Origin: Zhihengliuella salsuginis
Lineage (GTDB): Bacteria; Actinomycetota; Actinomycetes; Actinomycetales; Micrococcaceae
Reading direction: 5' to 3'
DNA: 42,660 nt
Assembly: GCF_014651715.1 (NCBI RefSeq)
Contig: NZ_BMXK01000015.1
Location: forward strand, 1-42,660
Below the pieces are notes generated by a model. It was given only the letters and a program-made list of their open reading frames with translations. It did no database searches and was not told the DNA's origin. A program made the translations under genes and the position numbers. Shown here in pieces: positions 9,435 to 16,291 of the stretch. The stretch's first letter is position 1. Each line of letters starts with the position of its first letter.

Positions 9435-9440
9435 AGGTTA
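9435..9440 (-). promoter_or_regulatory. -10 element of cysS, leaderless type
   Basis: Minus-strand TAACCT lies 7 bases before the GTG at 9427, and no Shine-Dalgarno sequence is present. It supports GTG rather than the ATG two codons later. Confidence 0.4.
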
Positions 9441-9477
9441 GCCCACGGCCGGCGGGCGGCGGCAGCGCGCGCGGGAA

Positions 9478-9963
9478 TCAGACTGCGTAGACGAGCGCGG
9501 ACGCGTACGCGGTGATGCCGGCCCCGGCGCCCTCGTACCCGAGGCCGTCCGACGTCGTCGCGGTCACCGTGACCGGCGCGCCGGCTGCCTCGCTCAGCAC
9601 CGCGTTGGCCTCCTCGCGGCGCGGGCCGAACTTGGGCCGGTTGCCGACGAACTGGACGGCCACGTTGCCGATCTCGAAGCCGGCCTCGCGCACGAGCCGC
9701 GCGGCCTCGACCAGCAGCCTCACCCCGGACGCGCCCGCGAACTCCGGGCGGGAGGTGCCGAAGTGCGTGCCGAGGTCGCCGATCCCGGCGGCGGAGAACA
9801 GGGCGTCGCACGCGGCGTGCGCGACGGCGTCGGCGTCCGAGTGCCCGGCGAGTCCGCGCTCGCCCGGCCAGTGCAGGCCGGCGAGCATCATCGGCCGCTC
9901 CTCGTCGGCGACGGCGTGCGCGTCGATGCCGACGCCGGTCCGCGGGATGACAGGTCCGCTCAT
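9478..9963 (-). CDS. ispF: 2-C-methyl-D-erythritol 2,4-cyclodiphosphate synthase IspF
   Basis: IspF (161 residues) forms the cyclodiphosphate in the non-mevalonate isoprenoid pathway. The metal-binding GIDAH motif near the N-terminus and [16 protein letters not shown] are both present, as is the conserved DLGTHF and the C-terminal [12 protein letters not shown]. Its ATG overlaps the ispD stop codon (ATGA), so the two consecutive pathway enzymes are probably translationally coupled. The length is normal for the trimeric enzyme. Confidence 0.95.
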   Translation of the reverse strand: MSGPVIPRTGVGIDAHAVADEERPMMLAGLHWPGERGLAGHSDADAVAHAACDALFSAAGIGDLGTHFGTSRPEFAGASGVRLLVEAARLVREAGFEIGNVAVQFVGNRPKFGPRREEANAVLSEAAGAPVTVTATTSDGLGYEGAGAGITAYASALVYAV

Positions 9964-10742
9964 GAGTGCTCCTCCCCCGCGGCGATCAGCGCCTCCGCGA
10001 GCATCAGGTCGAGTTCGGTCGTGATCTTCAGGGCCCGCTCGTCGCCCGGCACGAGGTAGACGTCCTCGCCGAGCATCTCCATGAGCAGGGCGTCGTCCGT
10101 GACGGCCTCCGCCCGCTCGGCCGGCCACGCGGCGACCTGGCGCTGCGCCGCGACGAGCACCGCGCGCCGGAAGCCCTGGGGCGTCTGCACGGCGCGCAGT
10201 CCGCTGCGCGCGGGCGTCGAGTCGACGGCCTCGGCCGCGATGGCGGGGTCCGGCGCGGCGCGGACCGTCTTGATGGTGTCGACGACAGGAAGCGCCGGGA
10301 CCACGGCGCGGGCGCCGGCGGCGAGGGCGTCCACGACGGCGGCGAACACCGCGGGCGGGGTCAGGCACCGCGCCGCGTCGTGGACGAGGACGTGCTCCGC
10401 GTCGCCCACGGCGTCGAGCCCGGCCCGCACCGAGTCGTTGCGGGTGGCGCCGCCGGCGACGGCGACGAGGTCGAGCCCGGCGGTGACGCAGTCGTCGTGC
10501 CGGGTGCCGGCCGCGGCCGTGCGGCACAGCTGCCACAGCCCCGGGTGGCCGGCGGGCACGACCGCGACGATCCGCGCGCCGGGCAGGGCGTCGGCGACGG
10601 AGCCGATGGCGCGCTCGAGCATCGCCACGCCGGCGACGGGCACGGCCGCCTTGGGCATGTTCCGGCCGAGGCGCGTCCCGCTGCCGGCCGCAACGATGAC
10701 GACGGCGGTGCGAGCTGCGGGTGGGGGTAGATCTGTTGACAC
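9960..10742 (-). CDS. ispD: 2-C-methyl-D-erythritol 4-phosphate cytidylyltransferase IspD
   Basis: IspD transfers CMP from CTP to methylerythritol phosphate. The CTP-binding motif [16 protein letters not shown], then VHDAARCL and TPQGFRR are all present. I chose GTG 10742 (MSTDLPPP...), which gives 260 residues. A second in-frame GTG lies at 10751. TAAGGT sits 7 bases before 10742, and an AGGTGAG-like sequence also overlaps this site, so leaderless initiation or a weak ribosome binding site are both possible. The region upstream belongs to a hairpin after carD. Confidence 0.92.
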   Translation of the reverse strand: MSTDLPPPAARTAVVIVAAGSGTRLGRNMPKAAVPVAGVAMLERAIGSVADALPGARIVAVVPAGHPGLWQLCRTAAAGTRHDDCVTAGLDLVAVAGGATRNDSVRAGLDAVGDAEHVLVHDAARCLTPPAVFAAVVDALAAGARAVVPALPVVDTIKTVRAAPDPAIAAEAVDSTPARSGLRAVQTPQGFRRAVLVAAQRQVAAWPAERAEAVTDDALLMEMLGEDVYLVPGDERALKITTELDLMLAEALIAAGEEHS

Positions 10743-10749
10743 GCTTCTC

Positions 10750-10755
10750 ACCTTA
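10750..10755 (-). promoter_or_regulatory. -10 element of ispD, leaderless type
   Basis: Minus-strand TAAGGT is separated by 7 bases from the GTG at 10742. The same bases form an AGGTGAG sequence that could act as a ribosome binding site if the transcript starts further upstream. Confidence 0.35.
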
Positions 10756-10788
10756 GCGCCACGGGTCCGTTCGGGCCCCGGACGCAGA

Positions 10789-10820
10789 ACAGCCCGCCCA
10801 CCTTGTGGTGGACGGGCTGT
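10789..10820 (-). terminator. Hairpin between carD and ispD
   Basis: Two 14-base arms, ACAGCCCGCCCACC (10789-10802) and GGTGGACGGGCTGT (10807-10820), match at 13 of 14 positions around a TTGT loop. It lies about 50 bases beyond the carD stop and upstream of the ispD promoter. There is no clear U tract, so it may be a weak or attenuating terminator. Confidence 0.55.
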
Positions 10821-10867
10821 CTCAATAGTGCAGGGCGCGAGCCTCCTGCCTTCCGAGGGCCGGGGCC

Positions 10868-11350
10868 CTAGGAGGCGAGGACCTCGTCGAGCATGCTCTC
10901 GGCCTTGCCCTCGTCCAGCTTCTTGGCCAGAGCCAATTCGCTGATGAGGATCTGCCGTGCCTTGGCGAGCATGCGCTTCTCGCCGGCCGACAGGCCGCGG
11001 TCGTTCTCGCGGCGCCACAGGTCGCGGACGACCTCTGCCACCTTGATCACGTCGCCGGAAGCCAACTTCTCCAGGTTCGCCTTGTAGCGGCGCGACCAGT
11101 TGGTCGGCTCCTCCGTGAACTCCGCGCGCAGGACATCGAACACATCGTCCAGTCCGGCCTGGTCGACGACGTCGCGGACGCCCACCAGATCAACGTTCTC
11201 CGCCGGAACCTCAATCGTCAGATCGCCCTGGGCGACCTTCAGCTTGAGGTACATCTTCTCCTCGCCCTTGATGGTCCGCATCTTGATCTCTTCGATCCGT
11301 GCAGCCCCGTGGTGGGGGTAAACTACCGTCTCGCCAACCTCAAAAACCAT
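10868..11350 (-). CDS. carD: RNA polymerase-binding transcription factor CarD
   Basis: CarD (160 residues) binds the RNA polymerase beta subunit and stabilises open complexes, notably at rRNA promoters. The N-terminal RNAP-interaction domain begins [17 protein letters not shown] and contains [20 protein letters not shown]. The C-terminal helical DNA-binding domain contains [20 protein letters not shown] and [16 protein letters not shown], close to mycobacterial CarD over the whole length as I remember it. The start is ATG 11350, with a purine-rich AAAGGGGA about 10 bases upstream; an open frame extends to 11419 but the family N-terminus is at 11350. CarD upstream of ispD-ispF is a conserved actinobacterial order. 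Confidence 0.96.
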   Translation of the reverse strand: MVFEVGETVVYPHHGAARIEEIKMRTIKGEEKMYLKLKVAQGDLTIEVPAENVDLVGVRDVVDQAGLDDVFDVLRAEFTEEPTNWSRRYKANLEKLASGDVIKVAEVVRDLWRRENDRGLSAGEKRMLAKARQILISELALAKKLDEGKAESMLDEVLAS

Positions 11351-11454
11351 TTTCGGATAATCCCCTTTCCCACTAAGCAGTTTATCACGCATTCGTTTGA
11401 TAATTCGGCGAGTTGTCACACATCGGCCGCACGCTTAACGCATAATTCACCTTC

Positions 11455-11474
11455 GCGGGCTCCCGGGAGCCCGC
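11455..11474. repeat. Perfect 20-base palindrome between carD and a lipoprotein gene
   Basis: GCGGGCTCCCGGGAGCCCGC is fully self-complementary. It sits in the 300-base divergent region between carD (minus) and the lipoprotein gene (plus), about 105 bases from the carD start. It could be an operator or a cruciform-prone site. No function is known to me. The rest of this region holds only a possible promoter for the lipoprotein. Confidence 0.6.
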
Positions 11475-11564
11475 CTACCGGCGGGTACAGCGCGCCACGG
11501 TGCGCTTCGGTCGCCGCCGCGGCACATCTTCGACAACGAGTAAAAGTTTGGGTCGCTTTCCGAG

Positions 11565-11570
11565 TAGGAT
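11565..11570 (+). promoter_or_regulatory. Possible -10 element of the lipoprotein gene
   Basis: TAGGAT matches TANNNT and would place the transcription start about 75 bases before the lipoprotein start. No convincing -35 is seen at 16-18 bases. Tentative. Confidence 0.25.
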
Positions 11571-11650
11571 TGGGGGCGAATGCCGTCACGTCGGGCCCAG
11601 CCTGCAGTGACAAGAACATCCCGACTCGAACTTGATGAGGAGTTTGTGCA

Positions 11651-12187
11651 GTGATCACCGCACAGAAGATCCCCGGCCGCCGCGCCCTGGCCACCGCCGC
11701 CCTCGCCGTCGTCGCCCTGGGCGCGACCGGCTGCGGCGCGATCAACGACCAGGCGACCACCGACAAGTACGCGCCGAGCGACGGCGTGGTCTTCTCCGCC
11801 GGCGACCTCGAGGTCCGCAACCTCATGCTGGTCACCAACTCGGCGGACGAAGAGGCACGGGTGCTGGGCAGCCTCGTCAACGACAGCGACGCCGACACCC
11901 GCGTGAACCTGAACGTCGACGGCACCGCCGTCTCCATCGCCGTCCCGGCCGACTCCGTGACCAAGCTGGAGGACGACGCCAACAAGACCGTCATCCCGTC
12001 CGCCGGCGAGGAGCCCGGCTCCCACACCCTCGTGGACGTGACCGTGAACGGCGAGAGCGTCGAGAAGTCGGTCCCGGTCGTCAACGGGGTCCTGCCGGAG
12101 TACCGCCAGTACCTGCCGGGCGGCTACGAGGAGGGCACTGTCGAGCACCTCGAGCACGAAGAGGAAGAGCACGGCGGCGGCCACTGA
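11651..12187 (+). CDS. Secreted lipoprotein, copper-chaperone-like or unknown
   Basis: The 178-residue protein has a lipoprotein signal peptide: basic residues (KIPGRR), a hydrophobic stretch and lipobox GATGC with Cys28 as the lipid-attachment site. The mature part looks like an extracellular beta-sandwich (residues about 45-150) of the kind found in small actinobacterial surface lipoproteins. The C-terminus is rich in Glu and His (last 14 residues EHLEHEEEEHGGGH), which could bind metal. The GTG start has a GAGGAG ribosome binding site 8 bases upstream. It is divergent from carD and convergent with regX3, sharing a strong terminator. I do not assign a function; position next to senX3-regX3 is conserved in relatives as far as I recall. 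Confidence 0.8.
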   Translation: MITAQKIPGRRALATAALAVVALGATGCGAINDQATTDKYAPSDGVVFSAGDLEVRNLMLVTNSADEEARVLGSLVNDSDADTRVNLNVDGTAVSIAVPADSVTKLEDDANKTVIPSAGEEPGSHTLVDVTVNGESVEKSVPVVNGVLPEYRQYLPGGYEEGTVEHLEHEEEEHGGGH

Positions 12188-12247
12188 CCCCGCCCCCGGC
12201 GGGCCGGCCGCGGACGCACGCGCCGCCGTCGTACCGCCCCCAGCGCA

Positions 12248-12298
12248 CTGAAAAAGGCTGCGGCCCCGGAATGGATCCGGGGCCGCAGCCTTTTTCAG
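12248..12298. terminator. Bidirectional terminator between lipoprotein gene and regX3
   Basis: A perfect 22-base stem, arms 12248-12269 and 12277-12298, encloses the 7-base loop AATGGAT. The arms begin CTGAAAAAGG and end CCTTTTTCAG, so each strand has an A-rich upstream side and a U-rich downstream side. It serves both converging genes. Confidence 0.92.
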
Positions 12299-12305
12299 CT
12301 GCCGG

Positions 12306-12986
12306 TCAGGACTCGAACTTGTAGCCGAGCCCGCGGACGGTGACGAGGTGCACCGGGCTCGACGGGTCCGGCTCGATCTTGGAGCGCAGGCGCTTGACGT
12401 GCACGTCGAGGGTCTTGGTGTCGCCGACGTAGTCGGAGCCCCACACCCGGTCGATGAGCTGGCCGCGCGTGAGCACCCGCCCGGAGTTGCGCAACAGCAT
12501 CTCCAGGAGCTCGAACTCCTTGAGCGGGAAGGAGACCTGGTCGCCGGAGACGCTGACGACGTGGCGTTCGACGTCCATGCGGACGGGGCCGGCCTGCACC
12601 GTGTTCGTCACGAGCTCCTCCGGTTCGCCCTGGCGGCGCAGCACCGCCCTCACGCGGGCCACGAGCTCGCGCGACGAGTACGGCTTCGTCACGTAGTCGT
12701 CGGCGCCGAGCTCGAGCCCCACGACCTTGTCGATCTCGGAGTCCTTGGCGGTGAGCATGATGACCGGGACGCTCGAGCGCTGGCGCAGCTGGCGGCAGAC
12801 CTCGGTCCCGGACTGGCCGGGAAGCATCAGGTCCAGCAGGACGAGGTCGGCTCCGGCGCGGTCGAACTCGGTCACGGCGTCGAGGCCGTTGTCGACGACC
12901 TGGACCTCGAAGCCCTCCTTCTCCAGCAGGTAGGACAGTGGGTCGCTCAGAGACTCCTCGTCCTCGACAACCAGAATCCGCGTCAT
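12306..12986 (-). CDS. regX3: OmpR-family response regulator RegX3
   Basis: RegX3 (226 residues) is the DNA-binding partner of the sensor kinase SenX3 in phosphate sensing. The receiver domain (1-120) has the acidic pocket VVEDEES, phospho-acceptor Asp52 in LLDLMLPG and the conserved Lys in DDYVTKPYS. The winged-helix domain (about 130-226) has LTRGQLIDRVWG and DVHVKRLRSKIEPDPSSP. It is downstream of senX3 on the same strand, 16 bases apart, so it is probably co-transcribed. In streptomycetes and mycobacteria this system controls pst, phoU and phosphate-scavenging genes. A PHO-box-type repeat lies upstream of senX3. Confidence 0.94.
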   Translation of the reverse strand: MTRILVVEDEESLSDPLSYLLEKEGFEVQVVDNGLDAVTEFDRAGADLVLLDLMLPGQSGTEVCRQLRQRSSVPVIMLTAKDSEIDKVVGLELGADDYVTKPYSSRELVARVRAVLRRQGEPEELVTNTVQAGPVRMDVERHVVSVSGDQVSFPLKEFELLEMLLRNSGRVLTRGQLIDRVWGSDYVGDTKTLDVHVKRLRSKIEPDPSSPVHLVTVRGLGYKFES

Positions 12987-13002
12987 ATGGTCTCCTCAGT
13001 TC

Positions 13003-14184
13003 CTAGGCGCCCTGGGCGCCATTGGTCTCGTCGTCCGACGGCGAGCCGTCGGCCACCGTCCCTTCTTCGTAGATCGGCAGCCGCACGGTGAACGTGGACC
13101 CCTGGCCCGGCTGGGACCAGACGGTGACCTCGCCGCCGTGGTTGGACATCACGTGTTTGACGATGCTCAGGCCGAGCCCCGTGCCGCCCGTCTGGCGGGA
13201 GCGGGCCGCGTCGACCCGGTAGAAGCGCTCGAAAACGCGCTCCTGGTCGTCCGGGCCGATGCCCGGCCCCTGGTCCGTCACCGACACCTCGACGAGCCCG
13301 TTGCGCACCCGCACGCCGACCCCGACCTTGGTGCCCTCCGGCGAGTAGCGGATGGCGTTGTCGACCAGGTTCCGGAAGGCGGTCATCAGCAGGTCCGGAT
13401 CTCCGTGCACGACGACGTTGCTCGTCCCGCCGACGGTGACCGCGATGTTCTTGCCCTCGGCGGTGAGGTGGTTGCGGTCGACGGCCTCGCCGATGATGCG
13501 GCCCACCTCCACCGGGCGCCCCTGCAGGACGACGTCCGTTCCCTGCAGCCGGGAGAGCTCGATGATGTCCTGCACGAGGGCGGCCAGGCGGGCGGACTCC
13601 TTGTGCAGCCGCTTCGTGAAGCGCTTGACCGCCACCTCGTCGCCGGCCGCGTCCTCGATGGCCTCGGAGAGCAGCGAGATCGCGCCGACGGGGGTCTTCA
13701 GCTCGTGCGAGACGTTCGCAACGAAGTCGTTCCGGATCGCCTCGGTGCGCGTGATCTCCGTGCGGTCGTCCGCCAGTACCAGGACGTAGCGTTCCGCGAG
13801 CGGGGCGACCCGCAGGTGCACGACGATCGCGCCCTGGCCGAGCGGTCCCCGGGGAAGCTCGAACTGCTTCTCCTCGATGACCCCGTCGCCGCGGACCCGC
13901 GCGGCGAGATCGAGCAGCTGCTGGTGGACGACCGTGTGCCCGCGCACCAGCCCGTAGGCGTAGGCCGCCGGGTTGGCCCGGACCACGCCGTCGACCTCGT
14001 CGACCACGACGAATGCGCGGCCGACGATCGAGAGGATCTCCGCGGTGCCCTCGGGCAGCGTCGGCTCCAGGACCTCGGGCAGCACGATCCTGCGGCGTTG
14101 GCTGGCGCGGTACGCGGCCAGGCCGAACACGCCGAGGAGCAGGCCCACGAGTCCTGCGATCACCAGCCACAACGGATCATTCAC
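13003..14184 (-). CDS. senX3: Sensor histidine kinase SenX3
   Basis: The 393-residue membrane kinase has one N-terminal transmembrane helix (about residues 5-26), a PAS-like region (45-145), a HisKA domain with phospho-acceptor His160 in VSHELKTP, and an ATPase domain with N-box NLVDNAIRYSPEG, DQGPGIGPDD and GGTGLGLSIVKHV. This matches SenX3, which responds to phosphate status together with PhoU and the Pst transporter. The start is GTG 14184; TAAGCT lies 7 bases upstream, and the GGAGGG there is too close to serve as a normal ribosome binding site, so a leaderless mRNA is likely. It is divergent from phoU. Confidence 0.94.
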   Translation of the reverse strand: MNDPLWLVIAGLVGLLLGVFGLAAYRASQRRRIVLPEVLEPTLPEGTAEILSIVGRAFVVVDEVDGVVRANPAAYAYGLVRGHTVVHQQLLDLAARVRGDGVIEEKQFELPRGPLGQGAIVVHLRVAPLAERYVLVLADDRTEITRTEAIRNDFVANVSHELKTPVGAISLLSEAIEDAAGDEVAVKRFTKRLHKESARLAALVQDIIELSRLQGTDVVLQGRPVEVGRIIGEAVDRNHLTAEGKNIAVTVGGTSNVVVHGDPDLLMTAFRNLVDNAIRYSPEGTKVGVGVRVRNGLVEVSVTDQGPGIGPDDQERVFERFYRVDAARSRQTGGTGLGLSIVKHVMSNHGGEVTVWSQPGQGSTFTVRLPIYEEGTVADGSPSDDETNGAQGA

Positions 14185-14191
14185 GCCCTCC

Positions 14192-14197
14192 AGCTTA
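14192..14197 (-). promoter_or_regulatory. -10 element of senX3, leaderless type
   Basis: Minus-strand TAAGCT is 7 bases from the GTG of senX3. The PHO-box-like repeat at 14246-14267 lies about 50 bases further upstream. Confidence 0.4.
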
Positions 14198-14245
14198 GGC
14201 TGTGGCCCAGAGTGCTCGACGACGGATCCGGATCCCGCCGCGCTG

Positions 14246-14267
14246 ATTCACCCAACGTTCACCTGGC
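14246..14267 (+). promoter_or_regulatory. PHO-box-like operator upstream of phoU
   Basis: Two adjacent 11-base units, ATTCACCCAAC (14246-14256) and GTTCACCTGGC (14257-14267), share TTCACC at the same offset. This is the architecture of actinobacterial PHO boxes, with consensus close to GTTCACC plus four bases. The second unit occupies the -35 position of a promoter with TTTACT as -10 (14280-14285, 17 bases downstream of GTTCAC), as in PhoB/PhoP-activated promoters. The likely regulator is RegX3 or a PhoP homologue. Confidence 0.65.
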
Positions 14268-14279
14268 GCGACTTCGCGG

Positions 14280-14285
14280 TTTACT
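14280..14285 (+). promoter_or_regulatory. -10 element of phoU, activator dependent
   Basis: TTTACT is a weak -10 hexamer lying 17 bases after GTTCAC of the PHO-box-like repeat, which takes the place of a -35. This suggests that phoU transcription needs the phosphate regulator. Confidence 0.35.
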
Positions 14286-14367
14286 TAGTAGTGTCACTGT
14301 GAACAACTGAACAAGACCGCCTTCCCAGCCCTGCCGGGCCGGGCGGCACATCTGAAAGGACGACAGC

Positions 14368-15027
14368 ATGCGCAAGGTATTCCAGGCTGAGCTCCAGACC
14401 ATTGGCGAAGAACTGATCAACCTGTCCAAGCTGGTCGCAGAGGCAATGGAACGCGCCTACGATTCCTTCGCCAACGCCGACACCGAGCTCGCACAGGAGG
14501 TCATCGCCGCCGACGCCCGCGTCGACTTCCTCCAGAACAAGCTGGACGAGCACGCGATCGACATCCTGGCCCTGCAGGGCCCGGTGGCGTCCGATCTGCG
14601 CATGATCGTCGGCTCGCTGCGCATGAGCGCCTCGCTCGAGCGGATGGGCGACCTCGCCCGGCACATCGCACAGCTGACGCGCCTGCGCTTCCCGGACAAC
14701 GTCCTTCCGGAGTCCATGGAGGAGACCTTCGCGCAGATGGCGAAGCTCAACATCGAGATCGCCACCAAGGTCGGGGAGCTGCTCGCGACGCGCGACCTCA
14801 ACCAGGCCGCGGAGATCATCGAGCTCAACAAGCAGATCGACGACCTGCACGCCAGCGTGTTCCGCGCGATCGCCGCCGACGACTGGAACCAGGACGCCCC
14901 CACCACCACCGACGTCACCCTCGCGAGCCGCTACATGGAGCGCTACGGCGACCACGGCGTCTCGGTCGCCCGCAAGGTGAACTACCTGGTCACCGGCGAG
15001 TGGGAACCGCAGATCGACCAGCAGTAG
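14368..15027 (+). CDS. phoU: Phosphate signalling protein PhoU
   Basis: PhoU (219 residues) is a cytoplasmic all-helical protein with two three-helix-bundle repeats that links the Pst transporter to the phosphate sensor kinase. Each repeat carries the metal-binding signature region (DARVDFLQNKLDEH in the first, ELNKQIDDLHASVFR in the second), and LRMIVGSLRMSASLERMGDLARHI is the classic PhoU core. The ATG follows a GAAAGGA-like ribosome binding site. It is divergent from senX3 with a PHO-box-like element between them, so it is probably co-regulated with phosphate uptake. The transporter genes are not in the window. Confidence 0.95.
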   Translation: MRKVFQAELQTIGEELINLSKLVAEAMERAYDSFANADTELAQEVIAADARVDFLQNKLDEHAIDILALQGPVASDLRMIVGSLRMSASLERMGDLARHIAQLTRLRFPDNVLPESMEETFAQMAKLNIEIATKVGELLATRDLNQAAEIIELNKQIDDLHASVFRAIAADDWNQDAPTTTDVTLASRYMERYGDHGVSVARKVNYLVTGEWEPQIDQQ

Positions 15028-15090
15028 CCCGCACGACGGCGGCGCCGCGGCCGTCCGCGGCGTCCCGCCCGGCGCCCGGGCGGAGACAGA

Positions 15091-15133
15091 ACGAGGGCCC
15101 GGCCTCCGCTGCTCGCGGAGGCCGGGCCCTCGT
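15091..15133. terminator. Bidirectional terminator between phoU and gpmA
   Basis: Arms 15091-15108 (ACGAGGGCCCGGCCTCCG) and 15116-15133 are perfectly complementary over 18 bases around a 7-base loop. An outer GACAG/CTGTC pair (15085-15089 and 15140-15144) extends it. It serves the convergent phoU and gpmA genes. Confidence 0.85.
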
Positions 15134-15157
15134 CGTGTGCTGTCTCGGCCGGGCCTA

Positions 15158-15901
15158 CTAGCGGCCCTGGTTGGCGACGGCTTTGATGGCGTCCGCCGCG
15201 GCGTCGGGATCCAGGTACTTGCCGCCCGGGTTCAGCGGCGCGAAGTCCTCGTCGAGCTCGTAGACCAGCGGGATGCCGGTCGGGATGTTCAGGGACGCGA
15301 TGTCCTCGTCCGAGATGCCGTCGAGGTGCTTGACCAGCGCGCGCAGCGAGTTGCCGTGCGCGGCGACCAGGACGGTCTTCCCGCTGGCGAGGTCGGGCTG
15401 GATGTCCGACTCCCAGTACGGCAGCATGCGCTCGAGGACATCCTTGAGGCACTCGGTGCGCGGGGCGTCGTCGCCGAGGTCGGCGTAGCGCGGGTCGTCC
15501 GCCTGGCTGAATTCCGAGGCGTCGTCGAGGGCGGGCGGCGGGGTGTCGTACGAGCGGCGCCACTCCATGAACTTCTCCTCGCCGAACTCGGCCAGGGTCT
15601 CCGCCTTGTCCTTGCCCTGCAGCGCCCCGTAGTGGCGCTCGTTCAGGCGCCAGTTGCGCTTGACGGGGATCCAGTTCAGGTCGGCGGACTCGAGGGCGAG
15701 GTTCGCGGTGACGATCGCGCGCTTGAGCAGCGAGGTGTGCAGCACGTCCGGGCGCAGGCCGGCGTCCGTGATCAGTTCACCGCCGCGCGTCGCCTCGGCG
15801 CGGCCCTTCTCGGTCAGGCTGACGTCCACCCAACCGGTGAACAGGTTCTTCTCATTCCAGTCGCTCTGCCCGTGACGGAGCAGGATCAGGGTGTAAGTCA
15901 T
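15158..15901 (-). CDS. gpmA: 2,3-bisphosphoglycerate-dependent phosphoglycerate mutase
   Basis: The 247-residue glycolytic enzyme interconverts 3- and 2-phosphoglycerate through a phosphohistidine. The N-terminal [18 protein letters not shown] carries catalytic His10; [10 protein letters not shown] contains the conserved Glu; [17 protein letters not shown] carries the second His. Length and motifs are those of the dPGM family. Upstream of the ATG, TAGGAT lies 6 bases away, so leaderless initiation is possible; the same AGGA could also act as a ribosome binding site. It shares a terminator with phoU. Confidence 0.96.
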   Translation of the reverse strand: MTYTLILLRHGQSDWNEKNLFTGWVDVSLTEKGRAEATRGGELITDAGLRPDVLHTSLLKRAIVTANLALESADLNWIPVKRNWRLNERHYGALQGKDKAETLAEFGEEKFMEWRRSYDTPPPALDDASEFSQADDPRYADLGDDAPRTECLKDVLERMLPYWESDIQPDLASGKTVLVAAHGNSLRALVKHLDGISDEDIASLNIPTGIPLVYELDEDFAPLNPGGKYLDPDAAADAIKAVANQGR

Positions 15902-15907
15902 ACTTAC

Positions 15908-15913
15908 ATCCTA
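15908..15913 (-). promoter_or_regulatory. -10 element of gpmA, leaderless type
   Basis: Minus-strand TAGGAT lies 6 bases before the gpmA ATG. The overlapping AGGA makes a leadered mRNA an alternative. Confidence 0.35.
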
Positions 15914-15972
15914 CCGATCCCCCACTGCGCACCGCGCGGTTGTGACGTGCGAGGTCAGCGGCGCATTCGCGG

Positions 15973-16278
15973 CTAGAAGTTGTAGGAACCGCCGCCCTTG
16001 CCGGACAGGGCCGGCCGCACGTCGGCCAGGTAGACGGCCGCGACGCACGCCGCGACGAGCTGGAAGAGCCCCGCGCCGCCGCCCATCACGCCGAAGAAGC
16101 AGAACAGGGCCGCGCCGGCGTTGAGTCCGCCCCAGAACCCCTTGCTCCGCTTGCCCTCGCGCAGGTAGGCCTCGCCCGGGTGGCGCAGGGCGTCGACGAG
16201 CGCCCACAACGCCAGGCCGAGGCCGGCAACGGCCAGTCCGCGGTAGAGGGCCTGTTCGAAGAGGTAAGCCAGTTCCAT
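15973..16278 (-). CDS. Small membrane protein, DUF2516-like
   Basis: The 101-residue protein is predicted to have three membrane segments: about residues 3-24 (after MELAYLF), 50-70 (LNAGAALFCFFGVMGGGAG) and 70-88 (LFQLVAACVAAVYL), with a basic loop RHPGEAYLREGKRSKGFW between the first two. This pattern matches the actinobacterial DUF2516 family of unknown function. I start at ATG 16278, not at the longer open frame, because MELAYLF begins the membrane segment and TAGACT lies 7 bases upstream (leaderless signature). That hexamer contains the stop codon of the preceding enzyme gene, so the two genes are packed almost without a gap. Confidence 0.75.
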   Translation of the reverse strand: MELAYLFEQALYRGLAVAGLGLALWALVDALRHPGEAYLREGKRSKGFWGGLNAGAALFCFFGVMGGGAGLFQLVAACVAAVYLADVRPALSGKGGGSYNF

Positions 16279-16285
16279 GCTGCCC

Positions 16286-16291
16286 AGTCTA
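16286..16291 (-). promoter_or_regulatory. -10 element of the DUF2516-like gene overlapping a stop codon
   Basis: Minus-strand TAGACT is 7 bases before the ATG at 16278. Its first three bases (16289-16291) are the TAG stop codon of the upstream PLP-enzyme gene. Confidence 0.45.

Noticed and set aside
14225-14236. Tandem GGATCC sites near senX3
   Set aside because: A short repeat of a common hexamer with no relation to promoter elements; likely chance.
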